A stretch of DNA of 64,000 nt, taken from positions 372,001-436,000 of the forward strand of contig NZ_CP005286.1 in assembly GCF_000819445.1 (NCBI RefSeq). The letters are read 5' to 3'. Position 1 is the first letter of the stretch, and each line of letters begins with the position of its first letter. Under the pieces are notes generated by a model. The model searched no databases, had not been told where the DNA came from, and saw only the letters and a list, made by a program, of their open reading frames with translations. Source of the stretch: Corynebacterium humireducens NBRC 106098 = DSM 45392. Lineage in GTDB: Bacteria; Actinomycetota; Actinomycetes; Mycobacteriales; Mycobacteriaceae. This document shows positions 1-9,054 of the stretch, one piece after another. Position numbers and translations under genes: made by a program.

Positions 1-173
1 GGTGACCCGGTGGGTGAGCTTCGCACCGTCATCGGCACACGTCAGGGAGGCCTGGAAGATCTTCCTGCCGCAGGCTGGATAGCTGCAGGTGAACCTCGGG
101 GGACGCGCACGTGCAGACGGGTGGGAAACCCGACGACGGGAAGGTCGACCAGGGGCCGGACGGGTGACGTCCG
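1..173 (-). pseudogene. ISL3-family transposase fragment, frameshifted
   Basis: Read on the minus strand, one frame gives LVDLPVVGFPTRLHVRVPR and the next gives FTCSYPACGRKIFQAS followed by LTHRVT. Together these match the zinc-ribbon region of ISL3-type transposases of the IS1207/IS31831 kind common in corynebacteria. The frame changes at a run of five G (98-102 on the plus strand), so the gene is broken by an indel. Its 5' part is missing just where the IS256 element begins near 181, and its 3' part runs off the window. It is a relic and probably not functional. Recognition is from memory of the family. Confidence 0.6.
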
Positions 174-180
174 TTAGCGT

Positions 181-1561
181 GGTGTATCTGTAACTGCCGG
201 TGAGGACCCCATGGAAGATGTGGGCGACCACCGCAGTACCTTTCGAATCAACTCCTACATCTCCTCGAAAGGGACAACCCACGATGGCCGCTGGCCCCCA
301 TCATATCGACCCGACCACCTACCTCGACGACCTACTGTCTCAAGCCTCCCCGGACCTGATGAGACAGATGCTGCAGAATTTCATCAACCAGATCCTGTCC
401 ACCCAGGCCGACCAGATCTGCGGCGCCGATTACGCCACCACATCCGAGTCCCGCACCAACGTCCGCAACGGCTACCGCCACCGAGACCTCGACACCAGAG
501 TCGGCACCATCGACGTCGCCGTGCCGAAACTACGCACCGGTTCCTTCTTCCCGGACTGGCTGCTGGAACGACGCACCCGGGCCGAACGGGCCCTGACCAC
601 CGTGATCGCCACCTGCTACCTCAAAGGCGTGTCGACCCGCAGGATGAACGACCTGGTCGCCAGCTTGGGGATCAACAATCTCTCGAAATCACAGGTCTCA
701 GAGATGGCCAAAGATCTTGATCAGATGGTGGAGGATTTCCGGACCCGCCCGTTGGATTCTGGCCCGTATCTGTATGTTTCCTGCGACGCGTTGACCATGA
801 AGGTCCGTGAAGGCGGGCGGGTGGTCAAGACCTCCGTCCTGCTGGCCACCGGCGTCAATGCCGAAGGCTATCGGGAACTACTCGGTATGCAGGTCGCCAC
901 CTCGGAGTCGGTGGCCTCCTGGACCGGTTTCTTCCGCGATCTCAAGGCCCGGGGCCTGGACCAGGTGTACCTGGTCACCAGCGACGCGCACCTGGGGATC
1001 CAGCACGCCATCGGCGAGGTGCTGCCCAACGCCTCCTGGCAGCGGTGCCGCACGCACTTCGCTAAGAACCTCTCCGGGCTGGTGCCCAAGACGCAGTGGC
1101 CGACGTTGTCGGCGATGTTTCAGACGATCTTCCAGCAACCCGATGCCCAGGCTGTGTGGGATCAGGCACGGGAGGTGGTGGGCTTCTGTGAGCAGAAGTT
1201 CCCGCATGTCGCGGACTACCTCGAGGAGTCCCTCGACGAGCTGCTGGCTTTCACCCACGCCCCGAAGGCGGTGTGGACGAAGGTGTGGTCGAACAACCCG
1301 ACCGAAAGGCTCAACCGGGAGATCCGCCGGCGCACCGACGTCGTCGGGATCTTCCCCAACCGCGAGGCCGTGGTCCGCCTCGTGGGTGCCGTGTTGGCGG
1401 AGCAGCACGATGATTGGATCCAGCAGAAGCGCTACATGTCGCTGACGAGCCTGGAGCAGACGAAGGCGATGATGGCTGCCCACCTCATCGATGCCGGCGA
1501 AGCCACTCAGGAGGTCGCATGAGCCAGTCTCACCATCGGGCTCGTGCCGGTCCCTGACACC
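181..1561 (+). mobile_element. IS256-family insertion sequence (approximate ends)
   Basis: The element carries one IS256 transposase gene. The left boundary is placed at GGTGTATCTG (181) and the right boundary at the inverted CCCTGACACC ending at 1561. The two ends share GGTGT and scattered further bases, so the inverted repeat is imperfect. The 8-bp flanks (GTTAGCGT and GTCATGCT) are not a clear target duplication, so the true ends may lie some bases away or the insertion was followed by a deletion. An ISL3 relic lies to the left and an IS110-type relic to the right. Confidence 0.5.
284..1522 (+). CDS. IS256-family (mutator-type) transposase
   Basis: This DDE transposase catalyses cut-and-copy movement of its insertion sequence. 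Counting from the ATG at 284 the protein is 412 residues, normal for the family. The catalytic triad is visible as D168 (CDALT), D234 (SDAHLG) and E341 (NNPTERLNR), with the family signature WQRCRTHFAKNL at about 252-263. The ATG at 284 is preferred over an in-frame GTG at 200 because a GAAAGGGA Shine-Dalgarno sequence sits about 9 bases upstream and the extra 28 residues have no transposase character. The frame is uninterrupted, so the element may still be mobile. Confidence 0.95.
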   Translation: MAAGPHHIDPTTYLDDLLSQASPDLMRQMLQNFINQILSTQADQICGADYATTSESRTNVRNGYRHRDLDTRVGTIDVAVPKLRTGSFFPDWLLERRTRAERALTTVIATCYLKGVSTRRMNDLVASLGINNLSKSQVSEMAKDLDQMVEDFRTRPLDSGPYLYVSCDALTMKVREGGRVVKTSVLLATGVNAEGYRELLGMQVATSESVASWTGFFRDLKARGLDQVYLVTSDAHLGIQHAIGEVLPNASWQRCRTHFAKNLSGLVPKTQWPTLSAMFQTIFQQPDAQAVWDQAREVVGFCEQKFPHVADYLEESLDELLAFTHAPKAVWTKVWSNNPTERLNREIRRRTDVVGIFPNREAVVRLVGAVLAEQHDDWIQQKRYMSLTSLEQTKAMMAAHLIDAGEATQEVA

Positions 1562-1564
1562 GTC

Positions 1565-1909
1565 ATGCTGCTTGTTTTATCGAAAGGCAGATACACCACT
1601 CCCGCGGACTTGACCTACGTCGCCCGGCGTACCGAGGAGGGGTTGTCGAAAAGGGAGATTATTCGCTGCCTGAAGCGCGCGATCGTCCGGGAGATCTACC
1701 GGGTCATATGCACCAGGCGCAGTACGCCACAGCCCAGGGATCTTCGTCGGGATGAGTTGAAAGAACTGCGTATCGCGAAGCATCTCACCCAGGTGGTTGT
1801 AGCGAAGCATCTGGGGTGTGCCCCGGCGAGGATCAGTGACATCGAGACTGGAAAACGTCCGTTGACGGAATTAGCATCGGCCTACGAAAAATTTCTGAAA
1901 AGCGCTTGA
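1565..1909 (+). pseudogene. 3' remnant of an IS110-type transposase with C-terminal helix-turn-helix
   Basis: The first half of this 114-residue frame (YVARRTEEGLSKREIIRCLKR, split here only by reading) resembles the C-terminal end of IS110-family transposases. The second half (ELKELRIAKHLTQVVVAKHL, then ARISDIETGKR) is an XRE-type helix-turn-helix. Some actinobacterial IS110 proteins carry such a C-terminal helix-turn-helix, so the simplest reading is one gene whose 5' part was lost when the IS256 element landed. The alternative is a chimeric small DNA-binding protein started at the ATG at 1565. No good Shine-Dalgarno sequence is seen, so I treat it as a remnant. Confidence 0.55.
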
Positions 1910-2034
1910 CACAATATAGGAGCATCGCAACCCGAAGAGCCCGAAAAGGGGAGACCTTAGGCCGATATAACCGCACGTAGGGGCATATATTCTGCAAATT
2001 GGCCCACGGGGGCGTTGGCGCCTCTGTCGGGAAA

Positions 2035-2100
2035 CCTTCAGGGGAATATCCGGGGATACCCTGAGGCTCTGGGAGTCATAGGCCGTTACACTAGTTGCTG
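2035..2100 (+). promoter_or_regulatory. Promoter and possible operator of the efflux operon; leaderless start
   Basis: A -10 box TACACT lies at 2087-2092, seven bases before the GTG at 2100, so transcription is predicted to begin at or next to the start codon. There is no Shine-Dalgarno sequence. An imperfect inverted repeat, CCTTCAGGG (2035-2043) and CCCTGAGG (2059-2066), overlaps the -35 region and could bind a regulator. The rest of 1910-2034 is more AT-rich than its surroundings and shows nothing else I can name. Confidence 0.4.
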
Positions 2101-3710
2101 TGAAAAGTCTTACCTTCTCCCGTCTCTCTGACCGTCGTGTACTGCTGGCCCTCGGCGTGGTCCTGCTGCTGGCCCTCGGCGCAGCCGCCTGGGGGATCCT
2201 GCGCCCCGGGGCGGGCCCGGTGCTGGCCGCGAACGAGGTCACGGAGCTGCGGCCCCGGGAGGTGGTCTCGACGGTGCCGGTGACCGCCACGGTCGAGTCC
2301 CGGCACTCTGTGGCGCTGTCGACGCACCTCAGCGGTGCGGTGGAGGCCCTGCACGTGCGTGTCGGCGATCGGGTGCAGGAGGGGCAGGTCCTCGCGGAGA
2401 TCGACGTCTCGGGGGTGCAGAAGGAGATCGACACCCAGCTCTCCCAGCAGCTGGCCACCGACGCCGCGAACCTCTCCGCCGTCGAGAACGCCCAGCTGCA
2501 GCACCAGCACCTGCAGGACTCGGTGAATCAGGGACTCAATCCGCAGATCACCGCGGCCGAGGCGGCCCTGAGGCAGGCGGAGTCCCAGTACACGGAGGCC
2601 GAGGAGGCCTTCGCGGTGAAGCGCGCCAACGTCGAACAGGGGGCGGAGGCTGAGCTGCACTCGCAGGCGACCGCCGTCGACAATGCCCGACGGGACGTCT
2701 ACTCGGCGGCCCTGGACGCCGCGCGGGCCGGCATGGCCACCGTCAACACCGCCCTCGCCGCCGACGCCGACGCCGTCTCCCCGATCCTCGGTGAACTGCA
2801 GGCGGACCACCGCTACGACAGCGCCGACAAGTCCCTCACCACGGCGCAGGAGAGCTACGACCTCACCCTGCGCCGCCTCGACCAGGAGCTGGCCAACCAG
2901 CAGCGGGCCGTCGCCCAGGCCTTCGCCGCCCGGACCGAGGCGGCCGTCGCCCTGGAGGCGACGAAACTCGGTGTCCAGCAGCAGCTCGACACCAGTGCCG
3001 CCGCCGTGGACCAGGCCTGGCGGGGCATGGCGGCAGCGCAGTCGGCCGCCGGCCAGTCCGTGAGCCGCCTGCGCGTGGACATCTCCGCGCGGGAGGCGCG
3101 GGCCCCGATGGCGGGGGTGGTCACCGCGGTGGGGGCGAAGCAGGGGACGGCCGCCACCGGACCGCTGTTCACCATCGCCGACCCCGAGCGCCTCATTCTG
3201 CGTTCGAACGTGAAGGAGATCGACGCCGCGAAGATCTCCGTCGGTGACGAGGTCACCTTCACCACCCCCGGCACGGGGACGAAGAGGTACACCGGCCGCG
3301 TGCTCAGCGTGTCGCCGGTCGCCCAGGCCCCCGCGGCCGGCGCCGGTGAGTCCGGCGGGCAGTCCCCGCGCCCCGAGTTTCCGGTGGAGATCGAGGTGAC
3401 CGGTGACGTGGAGGGTCTGCGGATCGGTGGCAGCGCGAAGGTGCAGATCGTCACCGACAAGGAGACGAAGGGGCTGGCCGTGCCACGGGAGGCGCTTCTC
3501 GACGACAACGGCAGCCACCACGTCCTCGTACTGCGTCCGGTCGACGGTGGGCACGAGGTGACGAAGGTGCCGGTGACCATCGGCATCCTCACCGACCTCG
3601 AGGCCTCCGTCAGCGGCGTGGAGGCCGGTGACCTGGTGCTCAACCAGGCGGCGAATCACCGGGACTCGGTGGGCCAGCGGGTGAACGTCGAGAAGCAGGC
3701 CGATCAGTGA
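2100..3710 (+). CDS. HlyD/MacA-type membrane-fusion (adaptor) protein
   Basis: This is the adaptor subunit of a MacB-like ABC efflux system, anchored in the membrane and projecting outward. Of 536 residues, 14-37 form a hydrophobic anchor (VLLALGVVLLLALGAAAWGIL). A lipoyl-like half follows at about 60-100 (HLSGAVEALHVRVGDRVQEG). A long Ala/Gln/Glu-rich coiled-coil hairpin spans about 105-330. The second lipoyl half (APMAGVVTAVGAKQGTAATG) and beta-barrel follow at about 338-430. The protein is longer than the usual 350-400 residues because of the extended coiled coil. Its stop overlaps the ATPase start by four bases, so the three genes form one operon. Substrate is unknown; lipids, peptides or antibiotics are typical for the family. 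The GTG start is supported by the adjacent -10 box. Confidence 0.85.
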   Translation: MKSLTFSRLSDRRVLLALGVVLLLALGAAAWGILRPGAGPVLAANEVTELRPREVVSTVPVTATVESRHSVALSTHLSGAVEALHVRVGDRVQEGQVLAEIDVSGVQKEIDTQLSQQLATDAANLSAVENAQLQHQHLQDSVNQGLNPQITAAEAALRQAESQYTEAEEAFAVKRANVEQGAEAELHSQATAVDNARRDVYSAALDAARAGMATVNTALAADADAVSPILGELQADHRYDSADKSLTTAQESYDLTLRRLDQELANQQRAVAQAFAARTEAAVALEATKLGVQQQLDTSAAAVDQAWRGMAAAQSAAGQSVSRLRVDISAREARAPMAGVVTAVGAKQGTAATGPLFTIADPERLILRSNVKEIDAAKISVGDEVTFTTPGTGTKRYTGRVLSVSPVAQAPAAGAGESGGQSPRPEFPVEIEVTGDVEGLRIGGSAKVQIVTDKETKGLAVPREALLDDNGSHHVLVLRPVDGGHEVTKVPVTIGILTDLEASVSGVEAGDLVLNQAANHRDSVGQRVNVEKQADQ

Positions 3711-4381
3711 CCGCACTCATCGAGATGCGGGACATCGTCAAGACCTTCAACATCGGCACCCCGGCGGAGATCACGATCCTCCACGGCTGCGACGTCACCG
3801 TCGAGGAGGGCGAGTTCGTGTCCGTCATCGGCGCCTCCGGCTCCGGCAAGTCCACGCTCATGAACATCATCGGCCTGCTCGACCGGCCGACCTCGGGCAC
3901 GTACAGCCTCGCCGGGACCGACGTCCTCGGCATCTCGGACGACCAGCTGGCCCGGTTCCGCAGCCAGAAGATCGGCTTCGTGTTCCAGAACTTCAACCTC
4001 ATCGGGCGTATCGACGCCCTCCGCAACGTCGAGATGCCCATGATGTACGCAGGCGTCCCCGCGCGGGAGCGGCAGGAGCGGGCCCGGGAACTGCTTGAGC
4101 TGGTGGGCATGGGGGACCGGACCGGGCACCTGCCCAACGAACTGTCGGGTGGACAGAAGCAGCGCGTCGCCATCGCCCGTTCCCTGGCGAACTCACCTGA
4201 CCTGCTGCTCGCCGACGAACCGACCGGTGCCCTCGACTCCGCGACCGGACGCCTGGTCATGGACCTCTTCCACGAACTCCACCGGGACCACGGCATGACC
4301 ATCATGTTCATCACCCACAACCCGGAACTCGCCGAGGAGACCGGGAGGATCATCACCATGAGGGACGGACTCATCGCATGA
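3707..4381 (+). CDS. ABC transporter ATPase, MacB/LolD type
   Basis: This cytoplasmic ATPase powers the neighbouring permease. The 224-residue protein shows every expected motif: Walker A GASGSGKST (42-50), Q-loop FVFQNFNLIGRIDA, the signature LSGGQKQRVAIARSL, Walker B LLLADEPTGALD and the H-loop FITHNPELAEETGR. The FNLI sequence after the Q-loop and the overall length are typical of the LolD/MacB ATPases that partner FtsX-like permeases. It starts with GTG overlapping the adaptor stop by four bases and ends with an ATGA overlap into the permease, so the two are probably translationally coupled. Confidence 0.93.
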   Translation: MTALIEMRDIVKTFNIGTPAEITILHGCDVTVEEGEFVSVIGASGSGKSTLMNIIGLLDRPTSGTYSLAGTDVLGISDDQLARFRSQKIGFVFQNFNLIGRIDALRNVEMPMMYAGVPARERQERARELLELVGMGDRTGHLPNELSGGQKQRVAIARSLANSPDLLLADEPTGALDSATGRLVMDLFHELHRDHGMTIMFITHNPELAEETGRIITMRDGLIA

Positions 4382-5643
4382 GCATCTGGGAATCCGTGGG
4401 GCTCGCCCTGGGCAGCCTCCGCACGAACAAGATGCGTTCGATGCTCACGCTGCTCGGCGTCATCATCGGCATCGCCGCCGTCATCGCCATCATGACCCTG
4501 GGCAAGGCGATGCAGACCCAGACGATGAAGAGTCTCGAGCAGTTCGGCGTCAACGACATCACCCTGCAGGTCCAGTCCCGTGACGAGGATCAGGAGTCGG
4601 CCGGACCGGTGTTCTCCGCCGTCACCGTCGAACCCTCCGCGCAGATCACGCCCGACATGGTCGACGAACTGTCCCGCCGCTTCGCGGACCGCGTCAGCGG
4701 CGTCTCCCTTGAGGCGGGCAGCCACACGGGCAAGCTCACCCGGGGGCTGGCCACCGGGCAGGCGCGGGTGAGCTACGTCAACGCCGACGCCGTGAGCATG
4801 AACAACCACACGCTGTCGGCGGGGCGTCTCCTCTCGGCCGATGATGTGGCCGGTGACCGGGCGGTGGCGGTCATCTCGCCGGAGATCGTCCAGAGGTTCT
4901 TCAACGGTTCCCCGCAGCAGGCCATCGGCCAGGACCTCGACGTGGAGATCGACGGACAGTACCTCTCCCTCCAGGTGGTCGGGGCGTACGCGCCGGCCGG
5001 GCAGCAGTCCGTCCTCGTCGGCTCCATGGAGGAGGCGCTGGTGTACGCGCCCTACCCGTTGGAGTCGCGTATCTCCACCAAGGCGACCGGCAACGTCGAC
5101 TCCGTGCGGCTGCGCGTGGCGCCGGACGTGGAGGTGGAGTCCCTCAAACGGGACATCCAGGCGTGGGCCGACGTCCGCTACGACGACAACCCCGACTACC
5201 GCGCCAAGGTGCTGGACATGAAGAAGGAGGTCGAGCAGCTCAACCAGACGATGAACATGATGAGTGTCGCGATCTCCGCCATCGGCGGCATCTCGCTCCT
5301 CGTCGGCGGCATCGGTGTCATGAACATCATGCTCATCACCGTGACCGAGAGGACCCGGGAGATCGGTGTGCGCAAGGCACTGGGCGCCACACGCCGGCAC
5401 ATCCGCACCCAGTTCGTCGTCGAGGCGATGATCGTGTGCCTCATCGGCGGCGTCATCGGTGTGGTGCTCGGCGGTGGACTGGGCATGGTGGGCGCGAAAC
5501 TGCTGGGTCAGTTCGTGCTGCCCCCGGTGGCGGTCGTCATCGTCTCCCTGCTCTTCGCCCTCGGCATCGGCCTGTTCTTCGGCTACTACCCGGCGAACAA
5601 GGCCGCCAAGCTCGACCCCATCGAGGCGCTGCGCTACGAGTAG
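4378..5643 (+). CDS. MacB/FtsX-like ABC permease
   Basis: This 421-residue membrane subunit has the MacB layout. An N-terminal helix (about 20-42, SMLTLLGVIIGIAAVIAIMTLG) is followed by a long extracytoplasmic domain of about 230 residues. A C-terminal FtsX domain has three helices (about 298-323, 345-370 and 385-405). The sequence GGIGVMNIMLITVTERTREI with GVRKALGA is the usual FtsX-family hallmark. With the upstream adaptor and ATPase it forms a tripartite efflux or lipid-extraction machine. Such systems in Gram-positive bacteria often respond to cell-envelope stress, but that is inference here. The gene converges on the GTPase pair, with a small GC-rich hairpin in the 37-base gap. Confidence 0.9.
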   Translation: MSIWESVGLALGSLRTNKMRSMLTLLGVIIGIAAVIAIMTLGKAMQTQTMKSLEQFGVNDITLQVQSRDEDQESAGPVFSAVTVEPSAQITPDMVDELSRRFADRVSGVSLEAGSHTGKLTRGLATGQARVSYVNADAVSMNNHTLSAGRLLSADDVAGDRAVAVISPEIVQRFFNGSPQQAIGQDLDVEIDGQYLSLQVVGAYAPAGQQSVLVGSMEEALVYAPYPLESRISTKATGNVDSVRLRVAPDVEVESLKRDIQAWADVRYDDNPDYRAKVLDMKKEVEQLNQTMNMMSVAISAIGGISLLVGGIGVMNIMLITVTERTREIGVRKALGATRRHIRTQFVVEAMIVCLIGGVIGVVLGGGLGMVGAKLLGQFVLPPVAVVIVSLLFALGIGLFFGYYPANKAAKLDPIEALRYE

Positions 5644-5680
5644 GCCGTCCCGCCCTCCGGGGTGGGCCTGCGCCCCGCTC

Positions 5681-7282
5681 CTAGTTCCCGGCGTTCCCGG
5701 CCGCCCGCCGGATGGCGTCCAGGAACTCGAGGTAGCGGGCGCGCACCGCGAGGAGCGGTTCGACGACCTTCTCCTGGGAGATGGACGCCACCTCCCTGCG
5801 CAGGGCGCGCCGGGTCCGGTGTTTCACGCCGGAGCCGATCGCCAGGCCGAAAACCCCGGTGAACATGCCCAGCACGATGCCGAGCAGCAACCCGCCGACG
5901 ATGAGCAGCGTCGGGATCGGCCAGCCCTCGATGTCGGGGATGATCTCGTCCATGAAGGGGTAGAGCACCCCGGGCAGGAAGGCGGCGAGCAGGTACCAGC
6001 CGATGCCCACCAGCGCGGCGACGAGCGCCAGCCACTGGACCACGGTGAACAGCCCCCAGGCCCGCGAGGGCTGGGCGGGCAGCTTCGTGCGTGCCGCGGC
6101 GCGGTCGAGGTCCTCGGGCAGCGAGTCGACGATCTGCTCCGTCTGGTCCACCACCGCCGACGCCCAGCGGTCCGGCAGTCCGGCGGACACCGCCTGGGCG
6201 TAACCACGTACACCCCGGTTGGCCACAGCCCGGCCGGAGGCGTCGAGCTGCGGGATCGAGGAACGGTGTACGCCGGTCTCGTCGGCGTCCTCCCGCAGAC
6301 CCAGCCGCTTGAGGGGGTCGGCGCGCAGCCGCAGCAGCCAGGAGGTGAGCAGCCAGCCCGTCTTCTGTCCGAGCCGTTTGCGGTACGCCGCGGCGGTCGC
6401 GGCGGCGAGGCGGTCCGCGCCGGCGGCCTCCGCGAGATGGTCGTCGAGGCGCCGCTTGTCCGTCGCGGTGGGTTCCTTCAACGACTGCCTGCCGACGAAC
6501 GGGGCCGTCACCGTCCGCAGGTCCGCCTCGATGCGGGCCTGCTGTGCGGAGTGTGCGGAGGCGACCTTCGCGATCGCCTTCCGCAGGTCGTCGATGCCGG
6601 AACCGTCCCGGGCGGAGGTGCGGATGACGCTGACCTTCTTCAGACCGTCGTCGACGAGCAGCTGCTCCAGGGAGGCGGAGACGCGGCGGGCATCCTCCGC
6701 GGTGAGGCGGTCGGACTTGTTGAGCACCGCGAGGGTGACCGAGCTGTGCGAGGCGTGCGGGCGGATGAAGTGGTCGTGGATGATCGAGTCGGCGTACTTT
6801 TCCGGGTCGGTCACCCACACCAGCACGTCGACCTGGCCGGCCAGGCGGGTGGCGATGGCCCGGTGCTCCGGCTCCACCGAGTCGAAGTCCGGCAGGTCCA
6901 GCAGGATCACGGGGCCCGCGCCGGGCGCGAAGTCGCCGGTGCGGTTGCGGCGGTCCTCGACCTGCAGCCAGTCCAGCAGCTCTTCGGAACCCGCGGGGTC
7001 CCACACCGCCGCCAGCGGGGAGGAGGTGGTGGGACGGCGGGCGGCGGTCTTGCCCAGGTCCTCGCCCACCACCGCGTTGAACAGGGAGGTCTTGCCGGAG
7101 CCGGTGGCGCCGAAGAAGCCGACGACGGTGTGCTCGCCGGACAGTGCGCGTCGTTCCGCGGCGGCGTCCGCCACCCGGGCCAGGGCGGCGTGCTCGGCGG
7201 GGGAGACGAGGCCCTCGCCCAGGTCGGTGGCCTCCCGCAGGGCCTCCAGGCGTTCGGTGAGGCTCAGTTTCTTCCGGAACAT
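5681..7282 (-). CDS. Membrane-associated GTPase, second of a tandem pair
   Basis: A 533-residue dynamin/Era-like GTPase. The P-loop is GATGSGKTS (58-66). The G3 motif appears as LLDLPDFDS and the base-specificity motif G4 as LNKSD. A C-terminal hydrophobic segment of two to three helices (FTVVQWLALVAALVGIGWYL, then PTLLIVGGLLLGIVLGMFTG) predicts membrane attachment. Its ATG overlaps the stop of the preceding GTPase by one base (TGATG), so the two are co-translated. The pairing of two similar GTPases with C-terminal membrane segments recalls dynamin-like pairs acting on membranes. The exact role is unknown, and older annotations of relatives as ABC transporters are misleading. Confidence 0.8.
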   Translation of the reverse strand: MFRKKLSLTERLEALREATDLGEGLVSPAEHAALARVADAAAERRALSGEHTVVGFFGATGSGKTSLFNAVVGEDLGKTAARRPTTSSPLAAVWDPAGSEELLDWLQVEDRRNRTGDFAPGAGPVILLDLPDFDSVEPEHRAIATRLAGQVDVLVWVTDPEKYADSIIHDHFIRPHASHSSVTLAVLNKSDRLTAEDARRVSASLEQLLVDDGLKKVSVIRTSARDGSGIDDLRKAIAKVASAHSAQQARIEADLRTVTAPFVGRQSLKEPTATDKRRLDDHLAEAAGADRLAAATAAAYRKRLGQKTGWLLTSWLLRLRADPLKRLGLREDADETGVHRSSIPQLDASGRAVANRGVRGYAQAVSAGLPDRWASAVVDQTEQIVDSLPEDLDRAAARTKLPAQPSRAWGLFTVVQWLALVAALVGIGWYLLAAFLPGVLYPFMDEIIPDIEGWPIPTLLIVGGLLLGIVLGMFTGVFGLAIGSGVKHRTRRALRREVASISQEKVVEPLLAVRARYLEFLDAIRRAAGNAGN

Positions 7283-8979
7283 CAGGCTTCTCCCGTCTGG
7301 GTGCGGACATCGCGTTCGGCGGAGGCGGCGGCGTCGAGAAGCTCCCCGGCGGAGGTGCCGGCGGTGAGCTCGTCGGTGATGTCCCAGTAGCGGGCACGCT
7401 CGGCGTCGAGCAGCGCGGTGGTGCGCTCGTCGAGGTCCTCGCGGGCGCGGGCGGCCATGCGGCGCACCGCCTCCTCACCGAACACCGTCTCCAGGAGTTT
7501 CTGGCCGACGACCGCGGAACCACCGGCGATGGCGATCTCGCCGCCGGTGAGCCCGGCGGTGGAGGCGAAGACGATGAGCATCAGCGCCACGGTGACCACG
7601 TTGAGGCCCAGGGACATGATGCGGGCCTTCATGCGCTTGTCGCCGGCGGTGGACTGGATCGTCTCGACGAGCCCGGCCTGCCAGTCACGGACCAGCCGCG
7701 CGGCGATCTCGTCGATGCCCGGGCTGGCGTGGGCCAGACCCGGGTGGGCGGCGGCGCGCAGCTCCGGGGCGACGGAGCCGAGGTGGGACCAGCTGCGGGT
7801 GGCGGCGGTCTCGGCGGCGTCGACGATGACGGCGTGGAGGCCGGCCTCGATCTCCGTCTCCACCTCCCGCACCGGGGCGGGACGGCCGGTGAAGAAGCTG
7901 CCGATCGCGTCCAGCGCCGCCGAGTACCAGCGCTCGATGGTGCGGAAGGCGTCCGAGGTGCCCACGAAGTCCTGCCAGCGCTGCAGCACCTCCTGCCGCA
8001 GCAGGTTGCCGTCGGAGGTCGCGTCGATGACGTGACGACGCGCGGAGGCGTAGGTCTCGTCGAGGGCGTCGCCGAGCATCCCGGCGAACTCCTCCTGCCG
8101 CTGCCGGGTGTCCGCCAGCGCCTCCACCCGCTTGTTCACGCTGCCCAGGGCGCCGAGCACCGTCTTCGCGGCCATGGTGCGGCGGGCCGCGGCGTCCGCG
8201 GCGAGGTGGTCGAGGTGGGTGCGCAGGGGATTGACCAGGGCGGCGGGCAGCAGATCCTCCACCTGGCCGGCGTCCGGCACCGTGAACATGGTGGCGTCGC
8301 CGAGGCCCGCCTCCGTCATCATGCGGCGCAGATCATCGGGCACGGTGGCCAGCGCGTCCTCGTCCACGCGGTTGAGCACCACGATGACCTCGATGTCCCG
8401 CCCGGCGGCGTCGTGCAGGAAGTTCCACACCAGCTGGTCGGCGTAGCGCGAGGGCGTGGTCACGAACACCCACAGGTCGGCCGCGGCCAGCAGCTGGGAG
8501 GCGAGGGCGCGGTTACGGTCGTCGATGGAGTCGAAGTCGGGGGCGTCGAGAAGCGCCAGCCCGGGGCTGATCGACTCGGTGCTCACCAGGCGCAGCGACG
8601 TCGCCGAGGGGTTCGCGCCGGGTTCGCCCTGTTCCCGGGCCAGGCCCGGGAGGACCCGGGTGGAGTGGAACCAGGCGGAGTCGGAGGGGTGGCTCACCAG
8701 CACCGGCTGCCGGGTGGTGGGGCGGATGACTCCCGAGGTGGACACCTGCCTGCCGACGAGGGCGTTGACCAGCGTCGACTTGCCGGATCCGGTGGAGCCA
8801 CCGACCACCGCCAGCAGCGGGGCGTCGATGTGGGCCAGGCGGGGCAGGATGTAGTCGTCGATCTGGGCGACGACGGCGCGGGCCTCCGCCTCTGCTGTCG
8901 GGTTGGTGGAGAACTCCGTGGCGGCCACCGCGTCACGCAGCCTGCCGACGGACTCCAGGGTTGTTTCGGTCACAGTCAC
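7282..8979 (-). CDS. Membrane-associated GTPase, first of a tandem pair
   Basis: A 565-residue GTPase paralogous to its downstream partner. It shows P-loop GGSTGSGKST (60-69), G3 LLDAPDFDSID and G4 LNRVDED. A helical middle region follows, then a C-terminal hydrophobic segment (LNVVTVALMLIVFASTAGLT). The start is GTG at 8979; a second in-frame GTG at 8973 is an alternative. It heads a two-gene minus-strand operon that diverges from the broken gene at 9055. The length and domain order suit a dynamin-like membrane GTPase acting as a hetero-oligomer with the neighbour, but this is inference. Confidence 0.8.
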   Translation of the reverse strand: MTVTETTLESVGRLRDAVAATEFSTNPTAEAEARAVVAQIDDYILPRLAHIDAPLLAVVGGSTGSGKSTLVNALVGRQVSTSGVIRPTTRQPVLVSHPSDSAWFHSTRVLPGLAREQGEPGANPSATSLRLVSTESISPGLALLDAPDFDSIDDRNRALASQLLAAADLWVFVTTPSRYADQLVWNFLHDAAGRDIEVIVVLNRVDEDALATVPDDLRRMMTEAGLGDATMFTVPDAGQVEDLLPAALVNPLRTHLDHLAADAAARRTMAAKTVLGALGSVNKRVEALADTRQRQEEFAGMLGDALDETYASARRHVIDATSDGNLLRQEVLQRWQDFVGTSDAFRTIERWYSAALDAIGSFFTGRPAPVREVETEIEAGLHAVIVDAAETAATRSWSHLGSVAPELRAAAHPGLAHASPGIDEIAARLVRDWQAGLVETIQSTAGDKRMKARIMSLGLNVVTVALMLIVFASTAGLTGGEIAIAGGSAVVGQKLLETVFGEEAVRRMAARAREDLDERTTALLDAERARYWDITDELTAGTSAGELLDAAASAERDVRTQTGEA

Positions 8980-9054
8980 ATTCTTTCAGAATTCACTCAG
9001 GTTGGCCCGAACTCCCGCCACCCGGACCGCGCGGTTCTGTGCTTGACTGGGGCC

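Noticed and set aside
173..1569. Eight-base target duplication around the IS256 element
   Set aside because: The flanking octamers differ, so no duplication can be claimed.
3640..5400. Very long open frame on the minus strand antisense to the efflux ATPase and permease
   Set aside because: The plus-strand genes carry full ABC motifs; the antisense frame is low-complexity and typical of GC-rich shadow frames.
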